Assembly: GCA_030562195.1 (NCBI GenBank)
Contig: JAUJPP010000003.1
Coordinates: 13,733,398-13,797,397 of the forward strand
Source: Nipponacmea schrenckii
Lineage: Eukaryota > Mollusca > Gastropoda > Lottiidae
Direction of reading: 5' to 3'
DNA length: 64,000 nucleotides
A program made the translations under genes and the position numbers. The notes below the pieces were generated by a model. That model was not told where the DNA came from. It searched no databases and saw only the letters and a program-made list of their open reading frames with translations. Shown here in pieces: positions 1 through 14,100 of this stretch (positions are counted from its first letter, which is position 1; each line of letters begins with the position of its first letter).

Positions 1-3000
1 GTTACTTCATAACATACACGCATGTTTAGCCTACGTCAGTAAACTAGAAATTATTCTTATCATGTATGTTTTAAATATGTTCTCAAAATACACATTATTA
101 TGCAGCACAATTATCATACCTGTATATTTTGCTCTATGTTTAAATCATTTTAATATGCCGCATTAAATTTGATGGACTCTCATCTTATCGGAAGGTGCTA
201 ACTGTAACCTCGTCGTTTAGATTTAATCTATAAGCCATTTCAAACAACAGATTTTAATTATTATTTTACGTATACAATGGTGTCTGGCTAGGCACTCTAG
301 TGATTTAAGGTGTTATTCTTATTTCCATAGTGAATATTATTTAAGTGTTCAGTAATTGGGCCTAAGTGTTTATTAGATTCCCACAAAAGGCAGCCTTAAT
401 AAAACAAAACAAAACAACTTTGAATTCGATTAAAAGCTTGTTCAATTCTGAATTGTCAAGAGTCGTTGAAAAGAATCTGCCATCTGACCCATCGATAACA
501 GACAGACATTCTCGTCATCGAAGCTTAATTTACTACCCATGACATCACCTCGTTGACAATACGTTTTCTACGAGCAAAGTAATATTATTTACTCCGATTT
601 TACCATGACATATTCTGCAAAACATGATTAAATAGGCCAGATGACCATAACCTTCATTAACGACGACAATTTCAGACTTTATCGAGCGTCTGTTCGAGAA
701 TTTCGGAATGATATGTGTTTTCATTGAATTCAATTGATCGAGAAATAAACTGTCGATGAAATAAAATTAGTGGCGGGAATATCGGTCTGGTACCTGAAGG
801 GTTAGATGGCAGATTAAGTTTAACGACCCTTAACCTTCAGATCTGTATAAAGTTCATTTACCAGGATAAAATAAAGAATTCAGGCAATAAATGCCACCCA
901 GTAAGATTTACATGATGAAGTAATAATTATATCAATTATAACTAAAATCTATATCTAAATTCGACAAAATCTTGTTGATACGCTATACATATAGAGGTTT
1001 AATACCTCTCTCATAATTTATGAATGTATCTGCAAAGAAGATTCCTTTCAGAATTGTAATTTGCGATAGATGCACTGTTTGTACAAGCTAAGATAGTTTT
1101 ATGGTCAGTCTCAATTTACATTGATGAATTAAGAGCCTCCTTTGTATTGTTGATTCGATATTATTGAGGACCCTTTAATATAGTAAACAACTCGTGGTTC
1201 CGAGAGTATATTGATATTAATAATACTCAAATGATTATTTTAGATCTCTATCAGGGTTATCAAATGATTCCCAGGAAATCAGCATTACAACTAGCAGCTT
1301 AAGCTGTCCTCTCGAGATTACCGAATAGGAAATTCTTGTTTATCGCCTGCTATCTGGTATTTTGATTCTACAGTAATATCTATACAAGTTTCGCACATTA
1401 GAATTCCTAACTTTGCCATCAATAAATTTTCAAAAGAAAAAGCGCTAAAAGCTTTACGCGAAAATTTTTTCATGTGGTGAAATGTGTCAAAGACATCTCG
1501 GCAAAATGGTTATTAAACTTAATGTTTTATAGCAACGAAATAGTAGTGTGTTATTTTATATATTAATCAGGTTTTCTCTTTAAACAATTGAGCGATTAAC
1601 AATATTATTTTAATTGCATAAAGATTGAGAATATTTCAATTATGAAATAAATAACAAGTTTATTTAGAATTTAAAGTGTGTGAAAAACAAAGCACACAAC
1701 TATTTAATTGAGTGCTAAAATGATTGAAAAAATCTCCACTATAAGAAAAATAGAAAAATCTTTTGAAAGGTGATTTCTACGTATTTTTGAAAGGAAAGGG
1801 CTCGAATATTTATCTGAAGGTGACATTTAGATTTGTCTGTCTGGCAAAGAACAATATGACATTCTCCCTGGCGGATAAATCTATAATAATTTTTAAAATT
1901 AAATTAAGGCATTATTCATTTTGTCGTGTCTTGAAATAGATGAAGTTTGTCAAGGGATAATGAAGGTCAAATTGGTTACAATTGATTTTTACAGACTGAA
2001 AGTCTTCCATTATTTTCCGTTAGTTAACATAAACAGTGAAATTTACTTGTAACTGGAAACAGACCAACACTTTAATGAGTTATCTAATTATATAAAACAA
2101 CATCTTGTTTCAACTTGTATGCTAATTCCAAACAATCTTCCTTGTATAAGGTATTTTCAGATTCTATTGATTTAGATTAAGTCCTCGGATTTTCGTAGAT
2201 GTTTAACTAAATTACTAATTCTGCTTATATATGAAGACCCTAAAGGCACGTGCACTTTATTCAACGATTATGCAAATGACAGCCTAATTTGTAATATATT
2301 TTCAACTACTTTTGGGATATGAAGTCTGTACTCATAAGCAGAAGATGTTTGGATTCACCGACTCTTTAGCATTATTTGAACCGCTTAGCAGGTTATTTGG
2401 TTTTGTCACATAATAAAGTTTATTACACCGTTACGATATCCAGGTCTACAATCAAATTGTCTTTCTAACATAAGTCGAGGTTTAGTGCGTTGCACATCCA
2501 GAAATTTGACGATTCCATCCGAATGAATTTTAATTTTAGTATTTTTAACTCCATTCTATGGGTTAATATTTGTCACAAACCTCGCATCGTTGGCTATGAA
2601 AGAATCTGTATGTTTTGAACGAAATCAATGACTGATTACAATCTGCCATGTTGTTCCCAATTGTTGTAGTACAGCCAACTTCAGATTGTCCATAGAGACA
2701 ACATAGTCTGTCAGAATATAACGGCTGTTTATATCAACACATGAAGAATATAACTGTATAACTCAACATTTTCATTTGAATCCTATTTCATAGCGTACTG
2801 TATTATGTTATTATCAAAATAATTGTCAAACCAAACAGAAAGTAACCAAGAGACATGGAATGCAACAACACTCTTTAAGGTATTGGTATTGAATATTTTC
2901 CAGACGTTCTGTAGCCATGCTTCGCCTGAACGATTGCTTTTTATACAATATGCATCTTTGAAAAATATACACACTAGAAAGACATCGATTCGTGAGTAGA

Positions 3001-5037
3001 AAATCATCAGGATCAGCTATTATTTATTAGCCACCACTGTTTACAAAGGTAATATAGATTACACTGTTCGGAGAGATGGAATAGTATTTTTAATTGTTGT
3101 CTTATGGGAAAAGTTATCCTAGAGATAAGTTTTAGAAAAGTAATTTGTCAACAATGAAGTAAGCCGGTGAGAGTTAATGTACTGCCACAGAAGTTTACAT
3201 CTAATTTAGTACTTATTAATAAAACATGAAATACTTGACATTATATTCTCTATGTTTCTTGAAAAACATTTGTTGGAAAATTTGTCTTGTCATCCTTTCT
3301 TTAACACATACATCTCACAGAGTTAATTGTCTATTGGTATTTTGACAAGTTTGGTAATCAATAAGAACTCCAGGCTAGTTTTTATCACATAGTTCCTCGA
3401 ACCTTTTAGAAAATAACTTCCAATTTAATTACCTCCATTATGCATTTTACAAGTTATCTGAATTACGTCGTGCGACTTAATGAGATAAAAAATAAAACAC
3501 CAAACACATCATTGGAATTCTTAGATAAGAAAAACCAATTCCCTAAAGACGTTGGAATCATGATAGACTGAGAAAGTCATAAATAAAAGCTCGTATCACA
3601 CCTAAAAGGTTTTCATAAGTCTATAGAGTAGGGTGATGTGGAATCTGTAATCTAAGCAGATATATTGGCATGATCAAGAGTGACACTTATAACATCTGGT
3701 GGACAATGTTTTATCATTCAATATTTATACTGTTAGAATAAAGAATTCGCGAGTAGATAGGTAAGTTCTTTCAACTATTCAACTCGCATCTTTTTTTCAC
3801 TGATTTGACGCCAACTTACTGATAGTATTTGAAGAAGAATTGAACTAATTTAGGATAGAACTAAAGGTAGACTAGAGGTTTGATATTAAAGTTCGACGAC
3901 TAATGGAATGTTATAACATACCAAGGTAAATTTCTATAATATTCTCACCATCTGTTCTATAGTGTTTATTTATTAGATTCACTCGAGAAAACCTGAATTT
4001 GTTGATGTAACACAGTAGGTAAATGTTTTTATCTCACTGAGCCAAAATCAGGTGGAGCTTGGTTAGTCTGAAAGGTAATTTTAAACTGTAGATCTATTTA
4101 TTATATGGTTTACAGTTTAAAACAAGTTAAGTGTAACCAGGTAAGTAATAATTCAATATCCATATATCAATATAATAACCATGTTTATATCATTGACTGG
4201 TAATTAATCTCATTTAATTACTTCAGGTTTAATTAAATCTAAGATTAACTACTGGTATAATAAAATTATTAATAAATCCCGGGTTAACAACAAGCACTGT
4301 AATAAATATCTCAGATTTACTATTATGTGTTTCAAAGTATCGGTAGAAATACACTAATTCCTTTGAATTACACTGTAAATGGTGACCCTAATGCCAACAT
4401 TACAATAAATATGACATGATTGCTACATGTTATTATTTCATTTTGAAGGTATGGATTAATAATAATAATTTATATTTTGCATTTTTGTTATGCCCTATAT
4501 CTCATATAACGTGTTCATACTAACATCTATAACCGCCTGTCAGCAAGTGTTTGTACCAGAGTCTCACTAGACAACCGGTTAATACATGCTTTGAGTGTGA
4601 AAACTACTTCCGGTTGTAATTTTTATTCAAGTCATTTTACTCATAAAATTTGCACAAATGTTTATGGTGAATAACCTAAATAAAGATCTAGACACAGCAC
4701 ACTTAAAAAGGTGAACCCTGCTTTGACATTTATTTTATATTTTGATTTGCACTAACAATAGAAAACACTTCATACTATTGTTATAATATGACACAAGTGT
4801 ATTATTTTCACGTGCAATTCATGTAGTATAAGTCATTGTTAGTGTTGCTGTATTCAATGCAATGTATGTGAGTATGTACATGTATTTGGGCCAAGTCAGA
4901 TTGAAGAAGTAATAGGTATTAAGATTTTCACAATAGAGTTGAATACCATGTATGTAAGATATAAAATATCGACTTGTATAATGTGTTTTGTTATAGAAAA
5001 AATTATTCAAGTGATTTTTGTCTATTCTTTATTACAG
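1..5037. other. Upstream non-coding region, no gene seen
   Basis: AT-rich sequence with stops in all frames and only short chance open frames. I see no recognisable coding exon. Because the exon that carries the gene 1 start codon follows a splice acceptor, a 5' UTR exon and the promoter of gene 1 may lie here or further left, but I cannot point to either with confidence. Confidence 0.6.
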
Positions 5038-5063
5038 ACATGTCATCTTCTACAGTCTAAAGT
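5038..5063 (+). other. Gene 1 5' UTR portion of the start-codon exon
   Basis: A pyrimidine-rich tract ending in ttattacag at 5029-5037 looks like a splice acceptor, so the exon probably begins at 5038, 26 nt before the ATG. The gene 2 start exon has the same arrangement (27 nt). This implies an upstream non-coding exon that I have not located. A second AG at 5054-5055 is a less likely acceptor. Confidence 0.55.
5040..5060 (+). promoter_or_regulatory. Upstream ORF of six codons before gene 1 start
   Basis: If the exon starts at 5038, an upstream ATG at 5040 opens a six-codon frame that ends in TAA at 5058-5060, three bases before the main ATG at 5064. The main ATG has A at -3 and G at +4, a strong context; the upstream ATG starts almost at the splice junction. 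Such a uORF could reduce or gate translation. Function is inferred only. Confidence 0.35.
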
Positions 5064-5121
5064 ATGGCGGTGTTCTTTTTACAGTTCTTAACCCTAGTAA
5101 CATCGGGTTATTTTATCAATG
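5064..5121 (+). CDS. Gene 1 coding exon 1: signal peptide
   Basis: Starts with ATG in good context and encodes 19 residues, mostly hydrophobic (MAVFFLQFLTLVTSGYFIN), plus the first base of codon 20. The donor is G|gtaagt at 5122. A signal peptide here fits secretion of the ligand-binding domain to the cell exterior. The next exon continues in phase 1. Confidence 0.85.
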
Positions 5122-8100
5122 GTAAGTACCATGTACATAATTTTGATATTTGCGGTTTCTTTTTATCGTAGAAAAATAAGGGAAGGGTAATTTTAATGGT
5201 CATTTCGCAGATTTAAATTTAATAGTTTAGCTTATGGTAATGCCCTAATATCCAGTCTGTTTGTACTGAAGATTCTATTATAAGTTTTGTTATTTTCACA
5301 TATATAATGGTTCGGCGTATGACTTTAATCCTAGTTGCATTAAATAATGCATCTATCTTTTCTGATCCTATATTTCCACTTATTAGCCCCCTAATAGTAT
5401 TCATTAAATATGACAGAAGGAACTATGATAATTTTTATAAACAACGAACAGGAAACGTAGAAGATATAACATGTAATTAATAAACATTTCTAAATACTAA
5501 CCCTTCAATAATTTATAGTTATTCAGAATATTGTAATTGGTTTCTAAGTTGCATGATATAACTCTTTTGTTATCAATAAAAAACGCCGTGGAGGGTATTT
5601 GTTGATCATCTCCAGGCAGAAAGTACTTTATTATTCAATTTGAATTATACCCGCATATTACTTTATAAATGGATTTTTAAACTAGCGTTATTACAATGTA
5701 AAGAAACTGCATTTAAAGTATCAAAAGATTTTTGAATAAGTTGGCATATAATAACATTATAATCATTCAAAGGCCTTTCAATTTCTTTTTTGGTAATGTA
5801 CTTTGGATGAATAATAGTGTACCTCATAGAAACAGATTTGATATCAGATTCAATATTTCTGATGTGGTCAAACTTAAGACTCAAGCAATTTAATGATCTA
5901 TCTATGAGTCTTTCAATTCAAGAAATGCAACATATGTATTGGTTGCTTTTTGAAAACCAATTGAACAGAATTGTCAGTCAAAATAGGTATAGTAGATGGT
6001 GCTCATTACTCACTAGAGATAGGTAGAATTATAATTTAAATATAACTGTGGCCTAGATACGTACAAGTAAAAATATAATTTAATGATTTGGAAAATACAC
6101 TGACTTGTCATATTGAATATGTATTTAAAAAGTAGTGATCACATCAATATAAATATCTTGTATCTTATTTCACGACTACTAAATCTGACAAGTCGTCAAT
6201 AATTCACATCAAACTTTGGCGTCAAATCTGAACAGAGCTCGGATAGGTCAGTAGTATGATCCGCTGTTTTGGGGAGGATTTTTAAAGTGGCTTAAAGTGT
6301 CTATGAACCTTTTGTCGATCCAACTGAATGAACACATACAAATGGGTGCAAAAAAGTTTGCTAATTCTTTGCTTAGACCTGAATAAAGAGACAAGCATAC
6401 AGACATATCAATAGTATTGCCATGGTAAAGATTAAGCTGAATCTGATTCTGACACTTCTTGTATCAATTTAGATATAGGCTGAATGACTCGTGAGGAATT
6501 TACTGAACTGAAATATAATAGCAGTGAAGTTAAGTAATAGAATATAATTAATTATTATTTACCGCTTCAACAGTAAAATAATATAGTTGATCTTAACCTC
6601 GAGATTTATTCACACCCCGTAGATCAAGTCTTATCCTCATACATTAGTTATTATAAACCAGATGTAACAGAAACTAGCAGATTAATTAGAAACCCATCTG
6701 TTCTAATTAATTATTCTAGATTGAACATTCTTCTCAGGGTCAGTCTTTTAGAAGATGGAGCAATCGTTCGTTAGATGTCTATATTGCTCTAAGGTACCAT
6801 GATTTAAGAGAGAAACTTGTTGGTACGTACCGGTATGTAGATATTTGAAAAATCAGTTTTTTGGAATCATATTGGGCAAACTTGAAATTCACTCGTTGGG
6901 AAAATTTCATTTCTTAACAACCCATATAACGGTATTTATTCATGTTATTATGCTAATTGTACTAAGATAGTAAACACCATTTCAAAACTGAAATAATTCT
7001 CAAATTACGTTGTAAGGTTTATCTTCCTTTTCTACCACTTGTCCATCTATAAAATAAACACAGAGAAACTTATTTACCCATTAATGGTAGAGGGCTCATA
7101 TTATTTGTCTTGGTAATAGAGTGTAAACGTAAAACATTTGTCGACCCAATAATCATATTACCTTTCTTTTAACACATACTTACCAGCATCCGTAAGCGTC
7201 TTCATACACTGAATGGCCATACTGCATCATCCTCTCGATAAACCTTATTTCCTCGATTCCACAGACATCTTCAGCTAGTGGAGTAAAACAGTTAGTAATA
7301 AAATCCACACCTCTATAATAGACAGTATTCAGAATTGTTATGTACTGTGATACACACCAAGACTAGTCTAAATGTTAACTCTTTCCAAGAATGCCTTTCA
7401 AGTTGTAGTCCGTAGTCCGTGTGATTTCACGTTATTTATCCTAGACATGGATTAGAAACTTCAGTTCGTTCGCTTTGCCATATTTAAGATTTCGGGTCTT
7501 AAATTTAAACGTACTATAACTGTCTTTATATGACACTCAAAAATAAAGCTAGTTAAAAGTTCGACAGTTCCACGCAACAGATTCGATAATACATCACTTT
7601 TGTATTTTACTAAAAAAGTTTGTTAATCACATTCTGAATATGCGACCATTTCGTATTACGTAATCTATAGGGAATGGTTTAATTTTTAAAACCGTTCTTC
7701 TGCATTATTTTGATAATGTTACAATTGGAATCCAACGGCATCATTAATGTGTCTACTTATGCACAGTCATAAACCTCTGCAAAACGCCAACAAGTTTTAG
7801 ATCCCGATATCCAATTGCGACTTGACCAACATCTGTGCAAAGCAGAAAGTTCTATTTAAATAAAATAATTTATTATTTCATAATTATATGTACACCAATA
7901 CACTCAAAAACATTACATATAATGCGCAGCAAGTCATAAAGTTGAAATTTACATCATAATGAATGATGTTCAATGCATTACATTACTTTAGCTCAGTTTA
8001 CAAAAATAATAAGTCTGTGTATACAATAAATGAATGACTTTTGCACATTTATTTCTATCCTTATAAAATTAAAATAAGACACAAAATTGACTTCGTATTG

Positions 8101-11100
8101 ATAATTAAAGAACAATTCCAAAAGGGTTGAACTTTACAGCACAGAGCAAATAGTTAAATATTTTACCTATTTGTAGAATCAAGCACAATAGAATACTGGT
8201 CAAAAGAAAGGTCTTTATATTGTAGAATTACTGTCACAAGTGAGCTTTACATAAATATTTCTATATATACCGCAACCTACAACTTATAAAATTGACGAAA
8301 ATGTATCATTAGAGATAATAACAGCCGTTTATTGTCAAGTTTAACTTGTAAAGGTCTCCATAATTTTGTCCACGTGTTTCTTTTTCAGACTTTAAAAACT
8401 CAAAGGTATTCTTTAAAAAATATCCAGCCTCAAATATGTCTTAAACAGACTGCCTGCTAACAAATTAAATGTCGCTCTGAGATTACTTTGAATGTCACAA
8501 TAATTTTGACATTCAGAGTAATGTGAATACAGTGAACTGTATCTGTGCAAATTCGCAAATGTTCATGGCATAACAACTACAAGTTATTTAGTTTAAAGTA
8601 CTTCATTTGGTACACGATTGTGGAAACTTAATGTTTTGAATCCAGGATTTCTCTCACACAATTGTTTTCGTGTTAAAAATGCACATAAAACTCAATGACT
8701 ATAATTTGTACGGTACCAGAGGATTATCTGCTATAAAATACAATTTAAATTTAAAGAACGCGGAGAACCGTTTTTATTTCCCTATCATACTATAAGCTTT
8801 ATCATAATTGTTAAAATATGCCTAGGCTTGTTTTAATTGTCAGCTTCTGAAAGAAGATAAACGAGGGTGCTAGTTGATAAGTGTTACTTTTCTTGTACAA
8901 TAGGTTCACTAATAGGAACAAGTCTAAATTCTCATTATCGGTTAACAATAAATGTGGACACATACAAGTCAATTACATGATAATAAATGTAAAAAAAACT
9001 ATGATGATTTATAATTTGTATGGGACATGTATTAAAGTGTCAGTTATTTGTTAATTTATTGTATCTCTGACCTTCAAGATTAAATTCAATAATAAATTTT
9101 ATTGCAACATTGATCCACTGGTTTAGATATAATCTGATTTGACGAATATAACAAGCTGTAGCGATACACAATGCAAGTGAAATGTATTCCTCCATAGCAG
9201 AAATAGTCTTTAACAGATCGGTAGTCGATACTCGCTTCAGCTGGATAAGTGTAATAAGAATGTGAATGCAGTTTGATAACCCAAATATTCTTCGATGAAA
9301 ATTTTCTCACATTTCCGCATTAAGGAAATCAATTTAATATACACGAGGATACCTGATCTACGAACCAACTTGTTCTGTTAACTAAATGAGTCTGAAAGGC
9401 TGATGGTGAGGTAAAGTTACTTCCAAAGAACGAAAAAAACAATGTATAGTGATAATGCGCAGGTGGTAAAATATGTGGGTAAGGAATAAATAAGTATTTA
9501 AGTCTAAAGTAATGAGGAAATGATGCCCTCTTATATTTTATTCTTGTCGTGAATACTTGTGTTGAACTTTTAATTTGTCTGGTTCTGGATGAGAAAAAAA
9601 CCAACATCGACATGTAATCTGACAGTTCTGTTACTCGACACTGGATACAATAGCTTTCAGATTCTCTTTATTTCTATCGATATCTTGAAGCTATTTTTAA
9701 CTCGAGTGGAGGAAGTTAACAGCACGGATGAATAAAATTAATTAAACGGGGCTTAAACGCGGTAAGAAGCTAGGTTATCTACCAATAGCCGGAATAAGTA
9801 GATAGAAAAGGAATGAGATGACTGTGACAAATTGAGAAGTTGAGTTTGATTAATTGGTCTGTCTATCTTCTGACTTCAACATACTATCATGATGTTCACA
9901 TTTAAATGGTGTAGTTGGTTAACCTGGTTTCTGATGCAATGATCGATGATTCTGTTTTCGTAAAACTGATCTTAACCCTTTATTATACTGTGTAATCCTG
10001 TTTTCACAATAATTCATTATTCTATAATTTTCCAAATTAGAAAAAAAGGAAAAAGAAATATATTTATATTTTATAATAAAAGACACCAGGAATAATTATG
10101 TTTAATATAAATACCGAAAGTATCAATATTAAGGTTACTCAACGGTCATTCTTGTAATAAGACAAAATGGTCAAAACCATCCATCTTAGTTGGATTAGAC
10201 GAACTGAACTTTCAGGACCAATTCGTGTAGGGACGTGATTTATTGTTTAATGATTCTTTAAAAGGTTACAACCATTCTCTGAAGAGTTATTTTCAGCGAT
10301 AGAAACTAAAGAAAGATTGAAACAGAACATGTTAGTTGATCTATATCGGGTATTAACTAAAAAATTGGTTGCCATGTTCTGTGTGTTTTATTAGTTTTAA
10401 TAAAAAGCTGGGTAAACGTACGAACAATAGATTAAATTAGGCGGTATCGACAAAAGAAAATTAGCCATTGCTGAAAGAAATTTGGAACTATTAACGCAAA
10501 TAATCATTATCTTCTTCCAATAACCATACATTGTAACATTGGTAGTTTTTCTTAGTTTTATTCCTTTTCAGTAGACTTGAACACGATTTTTTTTTTATTA
10601 TAGCCGCCTTGAAAGGAACCGTAGATTCACTCTCAGATGAAGATAAACTGGTAAAAAAGATAATCCATGCGTATGAAAGAAGAGGAAAATATGGCCGACC
10701 AGTGAAGAAATATAATGACACACTCACAGTATATTTTAGTATCCAGTTGACACAGATCATGGACCTTGATGAAAAAAATCAAGTTTTGAGCTTAAATATT
10801 TGGGATCAATACGTGAGTAAAATTATTCCTTGCTGAGTCTCTATACCATCCTTCCTAACCTTTATAAAGTTATCTTCCTTAATAATCATGGTTTATTGAG
10901 GAAGGCGAGATATTACCGAGTGATTTTAAGACATGATCTTGCTAATTGCCTTACCAATATTCTTACTTTCCATTACTTCCATTCATACACTATACATTAA
11001 TCTCAGACACAGACCTTGGCTGTAATAAATAATATAATAATATTCAATATTTTACTAATACAAAGGCGAAACATTTGCTACATTTATGTGAAAAAATAAA

Positions 11101-14100
11101 CATCACGACATAACGACTACAGTAGGCTTACCCAAAACTCGTCCGAAGCCTCACAACAATTATTGAATATTGGACTTCTCAAACGCCACTACTTTTAGCC
11201 TCAAAATTACATAAAGTTGATGTGCGAAGTAACCCTGAATTATTCACCAATTTCTAATTAAATATAAATTTTAATGAACATTTGGATTCCTAACTATTCC
11301 TAACGGTAAATTGTTACTGAAAAAACATAGCAGATACTACTTTATGAAAATAACACACATTACACTTATTAGCCTCTTAATTTACAAGAAAAAATATAGC
11401 TTATTAATTAGTCTGATTAGTGATAATACAAACTATGTTGACGATTCAGACATTGAGTGAGGATTTTAATGAAAATTAAACACATGTAATCTTCGTTTAA
11501 CAATGGGTTCATCAATACGGCATCACACATTCAGTCTATCAATCAAAATTATTTGTGCATGCAAAATGCAATGTGAGTTATTATAAAAGAATGGAAATGA
11601 TAAATTAGATAATGTATACAATATTTCAATATGTATATACATTTACAAAATTTTTATACTGTTTTTTTGACAGTGATTCGGTTACGTTGATACATCATTA
11701 GGGAATATAAGTCGTAAATTCAGCTTAACTGTAATATTATCTGAAGGTTTAAATCAGACTAAGTATGATATTATAAGCTGTATTTATGATCAAGATTATT
11801 ATCAATTGGTATTTCATAAAAAAATTGACAGATTGTCAAATGTTTTTAAAGCTCGCTTCATATTGGACTTATTTGATGATTTAATGAATATGCAATTTTC
11901 TGCCACATTCACATTTGACATTTAGTCACATAAATAATTTAGAACAAATAAAAGAAAATCTGGAATCTGAAAGGTTCATATCAGAATTCCACTGTAAATA
12001 CAGTTCATCATTGAGACCAGGAATAATAATTCAAATTAAAAAGAATCGGTTCGCCATTTGATTGAGCAGCCTTTAACTAATACAAGAAATTGGAAATTTT
12101 AATCTATGCTTATCAGAAATAAAGTTCACAGTGTTCATAGTCGAAGTTTGAATTTTCAAATCTATTTTTGACCAGAATAATCCGCGTTTAAAAGTTAAAA
12201 TGACAAGTTTCAATTATGGAAACGATATATAGAAAAGACTATAGTTATAGAATAGAAAATGAAAGTAAAAGTGTTATTTATGATCTGTGCGATTTTTGTG
12301 CCTTTTTAGTACTTCCTATTGAAAAACATTTCGAGAAACATATTTTTGTGGGACCTGAAAGCAGAGTACTATATATTACTAATATATAAAATGTTAAGAT
12401 GTCTACCACTGATAGAATTAACACTGGAGATCCTTATTTACATTATTTAGTCAGATATTATTGAGTGTTATTTTAATGGGAGGACTTACATTTGTTGGTT
12501 AACAAACGGTCATCCATATATTTTATATTATTTAATTATTTTCTTTATTTCTTAAATCATAATTTAGTTTTGGGTGATGGTCATATTAAGAATGTCATGC
12601 GCATATCATATTCTGCTGATTCTTCTGCTTAAGGACACTCTTAAGACTATAAAAATGGATAATAAAACACCAAAATCTTTGAAATCAGTCTAAAGATGTA
12701 TGTCTGGCGTTACCAGGAACCACTTCCAGTATAAGATCAATATTATTCTAAGACAAAAGAAGAATGTTAGTTCCACACCTTACAACTGTTAAATACACAT
12801 CAAGATGATAGACAGAAACTATATTGTAAAATAATGTTTTCCAAATGACTACCTTTATTACGAGATTGACAAATGGATTAATAAACCTCCCTATCTTTAA
12901 AATGTCATCATTTCCAACTTTGTTTTTACCTTGAGGTTAATGCTGACATGCCATTTCATTAAGAAATTGTCCAGATCTGAATATTCACTGATAGCATTTT
13001 ATCTGTTCTTATTTTATATACTGCTATTGGAAAAATAAGCTTTTTTAAAAGAAGATATAAATTGTTATGATATTAAACAAACTATTCCGTCTTCAGGTGA
13101 ATAGACATTCGAACTTAATAACAATGCGTGTCTGTATTATATACTGTACTAATAAACAGGTTACCATGGTTAATCGTAGTCTTCATTTAATGTCAAGAGA
13201 GAAACTCAATTTTATATTGTGTTTCTCTTCATCCAAATTACAGTTTTGGCAAACAAGAACCGATTGATTATACAGATGCAATGAGAGAATAGAGGCATTT
13301 AACAACTGTTATCTTATATCAAGATTCAATGCCAATGATAAAACAATGGGTAATCATCACAAAACAAAAACACCTGTAAAGCTATATCACTATTAAAACA
13401 TATGACTTGGTCGAGAATATAGAAATCAGAAATCAACTGTAACTAACGTTTTCTAGAAGCTCGTTGGATCCATCTCATTGAAAAATCTCCAAATTTAATC
13501 AACCAATTGAAGACATTGTGAGATGGTAATTTAGATTCCTGTAAAATTAAAGTTTTATGTCTAATTTCAGTGGTGGAAGGATGATCATATACACTGGGAT
13601 AGGGAAGATTATGGTGGAGTCGAGAAAGTTAGAATACCTTATGATAAAATATGGTTACCTGACATAAAATTATATAATTAGTAAGATCTTGATTACATTA
13701 CTTTACTTTTTCTATAAAATTTTTACAAATATTAGAAGAACCGCTACAATTTAGAATCTAAGCTTAAATTAACAAAAACTAATTCTCTTCTCTTAAACTT
13801 TGATTCCATTTGATTTTTTATTTTCCAGTGCTGATCTACGTTTAGAAGAGCATAGAAAACCTCTATGTGTATTTTATCATACTGGAGATATACAATGGAT
13901 GCCGCAAGTTGTTTATCGAAGTTCTTGTTCAATAGATGTTTATAAATTTCCTTTTGATGTTCAAAACTGTTCGTTAAAATTTGGCTCCTGGACCTATAAC
14001 GGTGCCGAATTAGATATAGAATTCTATGAAGGTAGAAACTACATCGATTTAACAGAATATATCCAGAGTAATGCTTGGAAGATCATAGATGTACCTGGTG

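Larger units (their letters stand above)
5122..10603. other. Gene 1 intron 1
   Basis: Intron of about 5.5 kb between the signal-peptide exon and the first ligand-binding-domain exon, bounded by gtaagt and a long T-run ending in tatag. It holds the isolated minus-strand candidate exon at 7184-7274 and a hairpin at 8482-8522. The remainder is AT-rich without recognisable genes; the small open frames near 5.7-6.0 and 9.1-9.6 kb look like chance. Confidence 0.8.

Noticed and set aside
9329..9613. 94-codon minus-strand frame in gene 1 intron 1
   Set aside because: Composition is low-complexity (Ser, Phe, Tyr rich) and no splice sites or family features support it.
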